From Eubacterium sp. (GTDB lineage: Bacteria > Bacillota > Clostridia > Lachnospirales > Lachnospiraceae), in NCBI GenBank assembly GCA_017539165.1, contig JAFYHN010000085.1, positions 1-64,000 on the forward strand: a stretch of 64,000 bases of DNA. Direction: 5' to 3'. The position numbers were made by a program, and so were the translations under genes. A model generated the notes under the pieces. The model was not told the origin of the DNA. It saw only the letters and a list, made by a program, of their open reading frames with translations, and made no database searches. Positions 26,836 through 35,512 of the stretch are shown in pieces (position 1 is the first letter of the stretch; every line of letters begins with the position of its first letter).

Positions 26836-27723
26836 TTAACCCTTTACTCCTCCAAGTGCCACTCCGGCAATGATGTATTTCGAAAGAATCAGATATACTA
26901 TGATCAGAGGAAGGACTGTGAGAGTAAGTCCCATATATACTGAACCATATTCTGTCTTATAGATATCACCATTAAGCAGGCTGACCATTATAGGCATTGT
27001 GTACTTGTCCTGTTTCGTAAGAAGAACAAGTGGTGTAAAGAGATCATTCCATTTACTAACAAAACCAAATATAGCCTGTGTAGCAAGTGCCGGCTTCATA
27101 ATAGGAAGCACTATGGTGTTGAAGATTCTGAACTCCTTGGCACCATCGATTCTTGCCGCCTCTACCATCTCCATCGAAAGCGTAGGATACAGATACTGTC
27201 TCATAAAGAATACAGTAGCTGGTGCTGCGATAGAAGGCAGGATAAGCATGATAAGATGGTTTGTCATATGTATCTTATAAACCATCTGATAGAATCCGAT
27301 CATTGTTACCTGTGCAGGTATCATCATAATACCAACTATGAACTTGAAAAATCCATCTCTGAGTTTCCACTGATATGCCACAAGTGCATATGCTGTAAGA
27401 GAAGAGAAATAGATATTAAGTATAGTAGCAAATGTAGCAATGATTACTGAGTTTTTAAGACCAACCATAGGGTTGAATGACTTTCCTGTCAGAATTTTAA
27501 AGTTATTAACTATATGCGATGATGGGATAAGCGAAAGTGCGTGCTGCTGGATCTCCGTTGTAGATCTTGTAGCATTTACGATCATTACCCAGAAAGGCAA
27601 TATACTTACTATCGAAAGGATAATACAAACGATATGTATTACAGTCTGTGTTCCAATAAATGACTTGCCTCTGTTTTCCTTTGGAACATCATCATAAGAT
27701 AATGTTTTTACTTCCTCAGCCAT
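26836..27723 (-). CDS. Carbohydrate ABC transporter permease (MalG type)
   Basis: This is a 295-residue inner-membrane subunit of a CUT1 sugar importer with six predicted helices. The EAA loop EAARIDGAKEFRIFNTIVLP (about residues 188-207) is clear. The C-terminus ends IAGVALGGVKG, usual for MalG-type subunits. It overlaps the preceding permease gene by eight bases. No transport ATPase gene is near, so a shared MsiK-like ATPase elsewhere must serve it. Confidence 0.93.
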   Translation of the reverse strand: MAEEVKTLSYDDVPKENRGKSFIGTQTVIHIVCIILSIVSILPFWVMIVNATRSTTEIQQHALSLIPSSHIVNNFKILTGKSFNPMVGLKNSVIIATFATILNIYFSSLTAYALVAYQWKLRDGFFKFIVGIMMIPAQVTMIGFYQMVYKIHMTNHLIMLILPSIAAPATVFFMRQYLYPTLSMEMVEAARIDGAKEFRIFNTIVLPIMKPALATQAIFGFVSKWNDLFTPLVLLTKQDKYTMPIMVSLLNGDIYKTEYGSVYMGLTLTVLPLIIVYLILSKYIIAGVALGGVKG

Positions 27724-28696
27724 TATCAGATACCTCCTTTCGACTTAACTTCTTCTTTTTCTTAGCCGACGCTGAACCATAACCATCAGCATCCTTCTCT
27801 CTCAGAAGCAGGAACAGTATCGAAGAGAAGAACATAATGATAATAAACATGATCATACTTGCAGCAGCCGCTCTGTTATAAATGTAGCTTCCACTGAAAG
27901 CCTGATTATATATATATACACTTGTCGTAGTCGTAGCATTGTCCGGTCCTCCAAGAAGGAAAAGCTTAGGAATATCGAACATGTTAAGACCACCGATAAG
28001 ACTCGTTACGAGAGTAAAGAGCATGATTGTTTTTATATTCGGAATAGTTATCTTCCAGAATATCTGCCATCTGTTTGCTCCGTCAACTTCAGCGGCATCA
28101 AATATATCAGGACTTATTCCGAGTACACCGGCAATAAGGATGAGCATTGTATATCCATACCACATCCAGAACTGAATAAAAGCAACCGCATTCTTAGCAA
28201 ATGGTTTTGATACTGGGAAGTTCACCGGCTTAGCTACAAGGTGAAGTTTCACAAGTATATCATTCGCAGGGCTTGTAGGATATGCAAAAAGCGCTCTGAA
28301 AAGAATAGCTATAGTTGCTGCTGTTATAATATTCGGCATATATATGAGAACTTTATAAAGTCCCATTCCCTTAATCTTCCATCTTCTATCAGTAAACCAA
28401 GCAGTAAGAAGGAGAGCAAGTGCAATCTGGGGAATAAAGTTCATCATCCATATAACAAATGTATTCTTAAGTGCAGTCTTGAATGAAGGACTAGTAAGTA
28501 CCTGCTGAAAATTCGTAAGCGGCTTATCTAAAATATGCACTTCCGGGGTAACAACGCCCTGCATGTTAGTAAATCCAATAAAAAGTGTATAAAGAATCGG
28601 ATAAAGTGAGAAAATGCAGAATGTTACTACGAAAGGAATACTGAAGATATATCCAAACTTACCGTATCTTACCACTCCTTTTTTCTTATTGTTCAT
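27716..28696 (-). CDS. Carbohydrate ABC transporter permease (MalF type)
   Basis: This is a 326-residue partner permease with six helices. Its EAA loop is DAAEVDGANRWQIFWKITIP (about residues 213-232). The start at 28696 has GGAGG 5 nt upstream; the reading frame stays open a few codons further. It lies downstream of the binding-protein gene, separated by a long hairpin, and overlaps the MalG-type gene by eight bases. Confidence 0.93.
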   Translation of the reverse strand: MNNKKKGVVRYGKFGYIFSIPFVVTFCIFSLYPILYTLFIGFTNMQGVVTPEVHILDKPLTNFQQVLTSPSFKTALKNTFVIWMMNFIPQIALALLLTAWFTDRRWKIKGMGLYKVLIYMPNIITAATIAILFRALFAYPTSPANDILVKLHLVAKPVNFPVSKPFAKNAVAFIQFWMWYGYTMLILIAGVLGISPDIFDAAEVDGANRWQIFWKITIPNIKTIMLFTLVTSLIGGLNMFDIPKLFLLGGPDNATTTTSVYIYNQAFSGSYIYNRAAAASMIMFIIIMFFSSILFLLLREKDADGYGSASAKKKKKLSRKEVSDNG

Positions 28697-28738
28697 CACA
28701 ACCTCCAAATGAATGATGATGTTTTTCCTATTTACAAA

Positions 28739-28806
28739 GAATTGTCATCCCGAGCGAAGCGAAGTATTGTATTACTTTACTGCTTCGCTCGTCAGCATGA
28801 CAATTC
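28739..28806. repeat. Long inverted repeat (REP-like hairpin) between binding protein and permease genes
   Basis: GAATTGTCAT pairs with ATGACAATTC. Inside that, CGAGCGAAGC pairs with GCTTCGCTCG and AAGTA with TACTT, giving a nearly continuous 68-nt hairpin. The TGTCATCCCGAGCGAAGCGA core resembles a dispersed repeat known from many bacterial genomes. There is no T tract, so mRNA protection or partial termination is more likely than full termination. Confidence 0.75.
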
Positions 28807-28841
28807 AAGTTATATAATTATTTAATTCGATTCAGTAGATA

Positions 28842-30317
28842 TTACTCAACTGTTACAGCAAGGTTATCCTGTACCTGCTGCTTGAAGTCAGCGATAGCCT
28901 GATCTCTATCCTTCTCACCAGCTGTGTACTGACGTACCTGATCTCTCCAGTAAGAGTTGATTGTCTCATCATACTGTGTAAGGTTCTTACCATTTGCGTA
29001 AGCGTTAGCATCACCGAATACATCGAACATGTTCTGTCCGCCGAGGAAGTCAAGTGTTCCGTCTGACATATCCATAACTGTAGCTGAAGCTACACAGTCC
29101 TTTGTACCGCCATCACCATTCATTGTACCGTTAGCCCACATATACTGAAGTCCGTTCTCTGTACAATCAAGTGTGATCCACTCGATGATCTGTCCGATAG
29201 CTTCCTTCTTCTCAGAATCCTTGTTAGCAAGAAGCCATGTACCACCCCAGAAGAAACCAACTGGAGGAGCACAAACTGCCCAGTCACCGTATGTACCTTC
29301 GCCTACTGCTTTACCACCACAGTTATCAGCAAGTGTGTAGTTGATAAGCCAAGCTGGTCCGAAGAATCCGAAGATTCCCTTCTCGCCTTCACCCTTCATG
29401 TCAGCGAACCAAGCATCCTGCCAATCCTGTGTATCATTGTGATATCCATTATCTTTAAGTTTCTTAGAAATATCAAGGAACTCTTCTCTCTTAGGATCGA
29501 TTGTAAGCTTTCCGTCTACAACCCAACCCTGATCAGAGCTGTTCTCGATAGCATGCCACATATCTCCGTCACCAGAAACGATTCCGTAGCCCTTCTCTTT
29601 AAGAGTTTCAGCTGCCTCCCAGAACTTATCCCAGTTCTGTGATCCAGCACCGATGATGTCAGCTACTTCCTTTGGATCATCTGTTCCGAATGCTTCTTTA
29701 GCGATTGAACGTCTGTAGATGAATGCACCACCTGTTGCCTGATATCCAAGACCTACAACCTTTCCTGATTCTGGGTTTGTTCCGATATCTACTGAGTACT
29801 GAGCAATCTTAGCTTTGTCAATCTCAGCCTGAGTATCGATTCCAAGATCATCATATGGACAAGCATATGATGACATATCTCCCTGAGTATACTTAAGAAC
29901 GAATGCTGACTCTGCACAGTAAATGTCAGGAGCATCTGCGCCACCTGCAGCAAGTGCCTGGTCAAGAGCTGGCTGATATGCACCTTCTGTTGTAGCAATG
30001 ATTGTTGGGTTGATGTCATACTTGAAGTCAGGATGTGTCTCCTTAAACTTCTCAACCATGTTCTTAACTTCCTCTGTGAAAGTCCAAAGATTGATTGTTT
30101 CGCCACTTCCTGCTGCTGCAGAATCATCTGCTGCTGCAGAATCATCTGCTGCTGCATCTGCTGTAGCGTCATCTGCTGGAGCTTCTGTTGTGTCAGCAGC
30201 TGCTGGTGCTTCTGTTGGTGCCTCTGTTGTCTCTGATGCACTACCACCACAAGCTACAAGAGAAAGACCCATAGCCATGGCAAGTGAGAGTGCCATTGTT
30301 TTTTTGAACTTCTTCAC
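28842..30317 (-). CDS. Extracellular sugar-binding lipoprotein of ABC importer
   Basis: This is a 491-residue solute-binding protein. The signal peptide ends in the lipobox LVACGG (Cys near residue 23). A flexible Ala/Thr/Asp/Glu linker runs from about 25 to 75, and a family 1 binding fold begins at ETINLWTF. The start is a GTG with AAAGGAGGG 7 nt upstream. The following two permease genes complete the importer. The gene has a strong own promoter. The ligand cannot be told; a glucan or a beta-glucoside would fit the nearby glycosidases, but that is inference. Confidence 0.93.
   Translation of the reverse strand: MKKFKKTMALSLAMAMGLSLVACGGSASETTEAPTEAPAAADTTEAPADDATADAAADDSAAADDSAAAGSGETINLWTFTEEVKNMVEKFKETHPDFKYDINPTIIATTEGAYQPALDQALAAGGADAPDIYCAESAFVLKYTQGDMSSYACPYDDLGIDTQAEIDKAKIAQYSVDIGTNPESGKVVGLGYQATGGAFIYRRSIAKEAFGTDDPKEVADIIGAGSQNWDKFWEAAETLKEKGYGIVSGDGDMWHAIENSSDQGWVVDGKLTIDPKREEFLDISKKLKDNGYHNDTQDWQDAWFADMKGEGEKGIFGFFGPAWLINYTLADNCGGKAVGEGTYGDWAVCAPPVGFFWGGTWLLANKDSEKKEAIGQIIEWITLDCTENGLQYMWANGTMNGDGGTKDCVASATVMDMSDGTLDFLGGQNMFDVFGDANAYANGKNLTQYDETINSYWRDQVRQYTAGEKDRDQAIADFKQQVQDNLAVTVE
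30111..30156 (-). repeat. Short tandem repeat in the binding-protein linker
   Basis: An 18-bp unit (TGCTGCTGCAGAATCATC on the plus strand) occurs twice, plus ten bases of a third copy. It encodes the D-D-S-A-A-A-type repeats of the linker behind the lipobox. Confidence 0.85.
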
Positions 30318-30388
30318 AAAAAAACCCTCCTTTTATTTTTGTATTTGTGTTTGTCAATTTTGTTGTGTTTTGTTTCACAACAAGTTGT

Positions 30389-30417
30389 ATTATAGGGCAC
30401 ATTAACCAATAATGCAA
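30389..30417 (-). promoter_or_regulatory. Promoter of the sugar ABC operon
   Basis: On the minus strand TTGCAT (30412-30417) and TATAAT (30389-30394) are 17 bp apart. The sequence just downstream contains TTGTG and CACAA in inverted orientation, a possible operator, but no regulator gene is adjacent. Confidence 0.75.
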
Positions 30418-30701
30418 GTTTTATTTTCTTGTTTTTAAACATTTTTTATACACAATCACTAAAAATTTATATTTTTGTCAGAATTTTATCTCTTCTTTGC
30501 ACTATTCATTTTTTTTATAATGTGTTACACTATAGCCCGATATTTATAGTAAAACTCTACAATTTATTGTGGAAAACATTATTCACCTGACTAGATAGTG
30601 TTGAATAACCGTTTGCGTAACCCAACCACAATATACATTACAATTTTTAATACAACCACTATATATTCGATTTTAATAATGAACAGAGGTAAAGATTAAC
30701 A
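30418..30701. other. Divergent intergenic region without a further gene
   Basis: Together with the promoter above, this completes the 384-bp gap between the binding-protein gene and the plus-strand gene at 30702. It is very AT-rich. I see no reading frame with a ribosome binding site and no RNA fold that I recognise. Confidence 0.6.
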
Positions 30702-31454
30702 ATGCGCCAAATGATGAAAGAATTTGAAGAAAAACCGATAGAAAAAAAAGAGGACAACCGACTCGAACTTCAGTCCATGTCAAAAAAGGAACGCAGGAAG
30801 ATAAAGGCTGCCGAGCTTAAAGAAACAATGGAGGGCATGAATCCCTTCGAAAAAGTAAAATATCTTATATATTATTTTAAGGAAGCTATCATTTTCATAG
30901 CACTTATCGGCATTTTGGCAGGTACTGTCGGCAAATCTATATATGATGCATCGAGACCAATAGTTATATCCTATGCAGTAGTTAACTGCTTGAATCAGCT
31001 GGATTTCAATTCATCTGCATTCGAAGAATATGCAAAAGCTATTAACAAATACAAAGGCTATCAGATAAAAGAGAACATCAATCTCGGTTTTACCGGAAAA
31101 GACAACTCAATAAGTGCCAGTCAACAGTACACAAACTTCCTTACTCTTTCAACAGACGACTATTACGATATCATATTCACCGATAAAGACGGGGCAGACT
31201 TCTGTTCAAGAGAAAGCGCATTTCTTCCTTTGGACAGCTATCTTGACAAAGAACACTATGACCTGATCAATGATCGTATATACTCAGCAAAAGACAAAGA
31301 CGGTAACTTACAGCAGTTTGCCATAGATATCTCCGACACAGAATTCGCCAAGTCCCTTAACATCGGCTACAACGACATATACATCGGCTTCACTGGCGAT
31401 CAGGAACGAAACATCCAGGCAGTATACGACTTCCTTGACTATCTCTTCAAATAA
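30702..31454 (+). CDS. Hypothetical membrane-anchored protein
   Basis: This is a 250-residue protein that I do not recognise. A charged N-terminus of about 55 residues (rich in Lys and Glu, cytoplasmic) precedes one membrane helix (about 63-81, AIIFIALIGILAGTVGKSI). An extracytoplasmic domain of about 165 residues follows. Phrases such as DDYYDIIFTDKDGADF and FLPLDSYLDKEHYDLINDRI recall the C-terminal lobe of family 1 sugar-binding proteins. It may be a membrane-tethered binding domain. It stands alone, with a terminator after it, and is divergent from the sugar ABC operon. Confidence 0.6.
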   Translation: MRQMMKEFEEKPIEKKEDNRLELQSMSKKERRKIKAAELKETMEGMNPFEKVKYLIYYFKEAIIFIALIGILAGTVGKSIYDASRPIVISYAVVNCLNQLDFNSSAFEEYAKAINKYKGYQIKENINLGFTGKDNSISASQQYTNFLTLSTDDYYDIIFTDKDGADFCSRESAFLPLDSYLDKEHYDLINDRIYSAKDKDGNLQQFAIDISDTEFAKSLNIGYNDIYIGFTGDQERNIQAVYDFLDYLFK

Positions 31455-31488
31455 ACAAACATATCTGCTAATTATCATACAAACTAAA

Positions 31489-31535
31489 AGCTGACAAACG
31501 AGCGATATTTTCTCGTCTGTCAGCTATTTTATTTC
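31489..31535. terminator. Terminator between the convergent membrane-protein and ABC-F genes
   Basis: AGCTGACA and ACGAG pair with CTCGT and TGTCAGCT (31489-31525), and TATTTTATTT follows on the plus strand. The A-rich left side could also serve the minus strand. Confidence 0.8.
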
Positions 31536-31632
31536 TCTTGTTATATCATTATTCCCGTAATCGCACTGCGCAACAAGCAAGGATATATTTGTGAAACCAT
31601 AAGGGTCGCGGTGTAAGAGCTTAGCAAATTTT

Positions 31633-33261
31633 TTATTGCTCCGAACTATCGTAGTTCATAATCTGTCTCTTACGAGCAAGTTCATCATTTTCAAGATATT
31701 CATCATATGTACACTGCTTATCGATAAGTCCTGTATCTGTAAGCTCCATGATACGGTTTGCAGTAGTCTGGATAAACTGGTGATCCTGACATGCAAAGAG
31801 TACAACACCCGGGAACTTGATAAGTCCGTTATTAAGTGACGTGATAGCTTCCATATCGAGGTGGTTAGTAGGTTCGTCGAGTATGAGGACATTTGTTCCC
31901 ATGATCATAAGCTTGGACAGAAGACATCTAACCTTCTCTCCTCCTGAAAGAACCTTGACTTTCTTAAGTCCATCCTCTCCTCTGAAAAGCATTCTTCCAA
32001 GGAATCCTCTTACATATGTAGCATCCTTCTCTTCCGAGAACTGTGTAAGCCAGTCAACGATAACAAGATCATTGCTGAATTCCTTAGTATTATCCTTAGG
32101 GAAGTAACCCTGTGAAGTTGTAACGCCCCACTTGTACTCACCCTCATCCGGCTCCTCTTCGCCGGCAAGAATCTTGAAGAGCATTGTTGTAGCCTGTGTC
32201 TTAGGTCCGACAAAAGCTATCTTATCTTCTCTTCCTACTGTAAATGTTATATCATCGAGTATTTTAACACCGTCAACAGTCTTTGAAAGATGCTGAACTG
32301 TAAGAACCTCATTTCCAATCTCACGATTAGGTCTGAACTCTATAAATGGATACTTTCTGCTTGAAGGCTTAATCTCCTCAAGCTCAATCTTCTCAAGTGC
32401 TTTCTTACGTGAAGTAGCCTGCTTAGATTTAGAAGCATTTGCAGAGAATCTGGCGATGAATTCCTTCAACTCCTTAATCTGCTCTTCCTTCTTCTTATTA
32501 GCTTCCTTCATCTGACGGATCATAAGCTGACTTGACTCATACCAGAAGTCGTAGTTTCCTGCGTATATCTGAATCTTTCCATAATCAAGATCTGCAGTAT
32601 GAGTACAAACCTTGTTAAGGAAGTATCTGTCGTGGCTGACAACAATAACTGTGTTCTCAAAGTTAATAAGGAACTCCTCAAGCCATGCGATAGCATCAAG
32701 ATCAAGGTGGTTAGTAGGCTCATCGAGAAGAAGTACATCCGGATTACCGAAGAGAGCCTTAGCAAGAAGAACCTTGACCTTCTTGTTACCATCCAGATCC
32801 TTCATCATAGCGTAGTGATCCTCTGTCTCGATTCCAAGTCCATTAAGAAGTGTAGCTGCATCAACTTCAGCATTCCATCCGTCCATTTCAGCAAACTCAG
32901 CTTCAAGCTCTGAAGCTCTGACTCCGTCTTCATCAGAGAAATCTTCTTTTGCATAGATTGCATCTTTTTCCTTCATTATCTCGTACAGTCTCTGGTTACC
33001 CATGATAACTGTATCAAGTACACTATAGTCATCATACTTAAAGTGATCCTGCTCAAGAACCGATAGTCTCTCGCCCGGATCCATAGTAACATCACCGGTT
33101 GTAGACTCAAGCTGTCCTGAAAGAATCTTAAGGAATGTAGATTTACCTGCTCCATTTGCTCCGATAAGTCCGTAGCAATTGCCTGGGGTAAAGACAATAT
33201 TTACGTCCTCAAAAAGAGCTTTCTTCCCAAATCTCAGGGAAATGTTATTTGCGCTTATCAT
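31633..33261 (-). CDS. ABC-F family ATPase
   Basis: This is a 542-residue soluble protein with two ABC domains and no membrane part. The ABC-F family acts on ribosomes, in translation factor or antibiotic-protection roles. The first Walker A is GANGAGKST, with DEPTNHLDLDAIAWLE after it. The linker with NKKKEEQIKELKEFIARFSANA is the P-site tRNA interaction motif. In the second domain the Walker A is altered: GPKTQATTM in place of G-x-N-G-x-G-K-S/T. A DEPTNHLDMEAI block follows. The overall shape is close to the YkpA/YbiT type, a housekeeping group rather than a known resistance factor. Confidence 0.9.
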   Translation of the reverse strand: MISANNISLRFGKKALFEDVNIVFTPGNCYGLIGANGAGKSTFLKILSGQLESTTGDVTMDPGERLSVLEQDHFKYDDYSVLDTVIMGNQRLYEIMKEKDAIYAKEDFSDEDGVRASELEAEFAEMDGWNAEVDAATLLNGLGIETEDHYAMMKDLDGNKKVKVLLAKALFGNPDVLLLDEPTNHLDLDAIAWLEEFLINFENTVIVVSHDRYFLNKVCTHTADLDYGKIQIYAGNYDFWYESSQLMIRQMKEANKKKEEQIKELKEFIARFSANASKSKQATSRKKALEKIELEEIKPSSRKYPFIEFRPNREIGNEVLTVQHLSKTVDGVKILDDITFTVGREDKIAFVGPKTQATTMLFKILAGEEEPDEGEYKWGVTTSQGYFPKDNTKEFSNDLVIVDWLTQFSEEKDATYVRGFLGRMLFRGEDGLKKVKVLSGGEKVRCLLSKLMIMGTNVLILDEPTNHLDMEAITSLNNGLIKFPGVVLFACQDHQFIQTTANRIMELTDTGLIDKQCTYDEYLENDELARKRQIMNYDSSEQ

Positions 33262-33315
33262 ATTTTTCTCCTCATTTTAGATTATTTTGCATATTCAGTC
33301 GTCTTCACTTCATTA

Positions 33316-33885
33316 TCAATCCGAAGGAAGTTCTTCTATAAGTTTTTCAATCAGTCGTTTCTTGCTGTAAATGTCATATCCCAGCATAAAGATAAACAAC
33401 AGCTTGTTAAGATATTCATCATCTTCTTTAGGGATTTTCTTATCAGCTATCTGTGCAGCTTTAACGACGCTTGATTCAATATTAAAATACTGGGGTTTTT
33501 CCATCTCGAAGGTTTTTGTATAGACCTCAAACAGCTTTTCGCTGTCCATTTCCTTTTCCACGATAGGCTTCATGATCTTTCTGATATCTTCTATCGAAAC
33601 GACATGCTTCAGATAGTAAATGTATATCAGAAGTATCAGATGATCCCTATCATACTTCTTCTTTTCCGGAGGCGGAACAAGCTTATTCTTGGTATAATTG
33701 TTGATCATAGCCTTCGTAAGGATCTTGTCTTCTTCACCTCGAAGATTATTCTTCAGATGTTCTTCCATGAAACCAGTGAGTTGTTCCATATATAGTTCCA
33801 TATCAGGTATATCATCCGGAACTATAAAATCCAGTTTAAGTTTTTCTCTTATCTCTTTTTTTAATTCACTGAGTTCCTTATCCAT
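33316..33885 (-). CDS. DUF1836 domain protein
   Basis: This is a 189-residue cytosolic protein of the DUF1836 family, common in Firmicutes and of unknown function. The fold is expected to be helical, with a MerR-like start. Visible features are the DFIVPDDIPDMELYMEQLTGFM block, then AMINNYTKNKLVPPPEKKKYDRDHL, which looks like a DNA-binding helix pair followed by a loop. It lies between the ABC-F and CBS-domain transporter genes on the same strand with short gaps. A regulatory role is plausible. Confidence 0.8.
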   Translation of the reverse strand: MDKELSELKKEIREKLKLDFIVPDDIPDMELYMEQLTGFMEEHLKNNLRGEEDKILTKAMINNYTKNKLVPPPEKKKYDRDHLILLIYIYYLKHVVSIEDIRKIMKPIVEKEMDSEKLFEVYTKTFEMEKPQYFNIESSVVKAAQIADKKIPKEDDEYLNKLLFIFMLGYDIYSKKRLIEKLIEELPSD

Positions 33886-33918
33886 TCCTGTTCCCTACCA
33901 CATTTTCGAAGCCTTATT

Positions 33919-35190
33919 TTAATAGATTGACGTGATAACATCAACCCTTTCAACTCGGTTTCTTTCAACACGACCGCATTTTAGCGTTGTATCTCCGGTT
34001 CTGACCATATCTCCCTCTTCAGGCAGACGGTCAAGAAGTTCTATCATCAGACCACCTATAGAATCATAACTATCCGACTCCAGGCTGGTGCCTATTGCAT
34101 CATTCAGATCATCAAGTCTTACCGCGCCGTCCACATCATAGTGTCCCGGACTGATCTCCTTGATCCATTCCTTCTCATGCTCATCAAACTCATCTCTTAT
34201 ATCACCAACGATTTCTTCTATCAGATCTTCCATGGTGATAAGTCCGGCAGTTACTCCATATTCATCAAGAACTATACACATAGTTACTGATGAAACCTTC
34301 ATATCAGCAAAAAGCTCAGCTGTACGCTGATACTCATAAACAAATACCGGTTCTCTCATGATATCACGGATCTTGAGTTCACCCTTCTTCAACTTTTCCT
34401 GCTTCAGAAGAATATCCATGACATACAGTACACCGACGATATGATCCTTTGATTCTTCATAGATAGGGATTCTAGAATAGTTCTCCTCTTCTATGACATT
34501 CATCAGCTCTTCATAATTTGACTCTACATCCAGGCAAACCATATCAGTTCTCGGAATCATTATCTCCTTGGATATAGCATCACCGAAGTCAACCACATTT
34601 GTTATCATCTGTTTCTCAGTATTCTCGATGACTCCCTCTTCACTGCTGACATCAACAATCTTCAGAAGTTCACTCTCAGTCATCTGTTCAGGATTCTTAT
34701 CCGGATCAACCTTGAGTATCTTGAATATACCCCTACAGATTTTATCCATTATCCATATCACCGGCGTAAGAACTATCATCAGTATATATATCGGAAATGA
34801 AAAAAACAGCGACATGCTGAGATTATTCAGACTGGCCAAGGTCTTCGGAGTTATCTCTCCGAATATAAGAATAAAAAATGTGAGTATACCGGTAGCCACT
34901 CCCACATATCCGCTTCCGAACAGTTCAGTACAGAGCAACGTCATAAGCGCGGACGCTGATATATTCACTATATTATTTCCTATAAGTATCGTAGACAAAA
35001 GCTTTGAAGAGTCTTCTCTCATTTTGATGACTCGCCTTGCAGCTCGTCCTCTTCTTCCACCTTCATCCACAACTGTTTTTAACTTATTTAAACTTACTGT
35101 GGTAAGCGCCGTTTCCGCCGATGAAAAATACCCGGACAAAACCAGCAAAACCACAAGAAACACTAACTGTACTATGGAACCCGGCTCCAC
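33919..35190 (-). CDS. Hemolysin C/CorC family membrane protein with CBS domains
   Basis: This is a 423-residue protein of the CNNM/HlyC-CorC group, linked to magnesium or cobalt efflux. An N-terminal DUF21 membrane domain (about residues 1-190, FSSAETALTTVS block) is followed by a CBS pair (IPRTDMVCLDVES.., then IRDIMREPVFVYEYQRTAEL) and a C-terminal CorC_HlyC domain (DVDGAVRLDDLND). The start is a GTG with AAGGAG 7 nt upstream; a longer frame would overlap the yerC gene. It starts just after the yerC stop. Confidence 0.9.
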   Translation of the reverse strand: MEPGSIVQLVFLVVLLVLSGYFSSAETALTTVSLNKLKTVVDEGGRRGRAARRVIKMREDSSKLLSTILIGNNIVNISASALMTLLCTELFGSGYVGVATGILTFFILIFGEITPKTLASLNNLSMSLFFSFPIYILMIVLTPVIWIMDKICRGIFKILKVDPDKNPEQMTESELLKIVDVSSEEGVIENTEKQMITNVVDFGDAISKEIMIPRTDMVCLDVESNYEELMNVIEEENYSRIPIYEESKDHIVGVLYVMDILLKQEKLKKGELKIRDIMREPVFVYEYQRTAELFADMKVSSVTMCIVLDEYGVTAGLITMEDLIEEIVGDIRDEFDEHEKEWIKEISPGHYDVDGAVRLDDLNDAIGTSLESDSYDSIGGLMIELLDRLPEEGDMVRTGDTTLKCGRVERNRVERVDVITSIY

Positions 35191-35194
35191 TTGA

Positions 35195-35494
35195 TCACTC
35201 CTTCTCCTTTGAGATACCCATTCTCTCAAATACAAAATCATAACTTCCGTTTCCATCCATAGAACGGTTGACTCTGCTTATAGTTGCTGTAGACGCACCA
35301 GTTTGCTTAGCAATCTCTACATAAGTTTTATTCTGATGCAGAAGTTTTGCAACTTCAAGTCTTTCAGCTATTGATAATACCTCATTTGTTGTACATATAT
35401 CTTCGAAAAACTGATAGAATTCTTCTTTTGTTTTAAGAGTCATTATAGCCTCAAAAAAATCATCTACCGCTTCTGTTCTTATGGTTTTCGCCAT
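35195..35494 (-). CDS. YerC/YecD family TrpR-like regulator
   Basis: This is a 99-residue helix-turn-helix protein of the TrpR-related YerC/YecD family. The HTH is near residues 55-80 (HQNKTYVEIAKQTGASTATI SRVNR). It has no recognisable tryptophan-repressor context here, and the family's targets are not established. It lies immediately upstream of the CBS-domain transporter gene, with which it is probably co-transcribed. Confidence 0.88.
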   Translation of the reverse strand: MAKTIRTEAVDDFFEAIMTLKTKEEFYQFFEDICTTNEVLSIAERLEVAKLLHQNKTYVEIAKQTGASTATISRVNRSMDGNGSYDFVFERMGISKEKE

Positions 35495-35512
35495 TCCTCT
35501 ACCCTTTCGGAA

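Noticed and set aside
29789..30250. Gln/His-rich minus-strand reading frame
   Set aside because: It lies in another frame of the binding-protein gene and arises from its Ala/Thr/Asp linker repeats.
30318..30701. Possible riboswitch in the divergent region
   Set aside because: No recognisable conserved core; the region is simple AT-rich sequence apart from the promoter.
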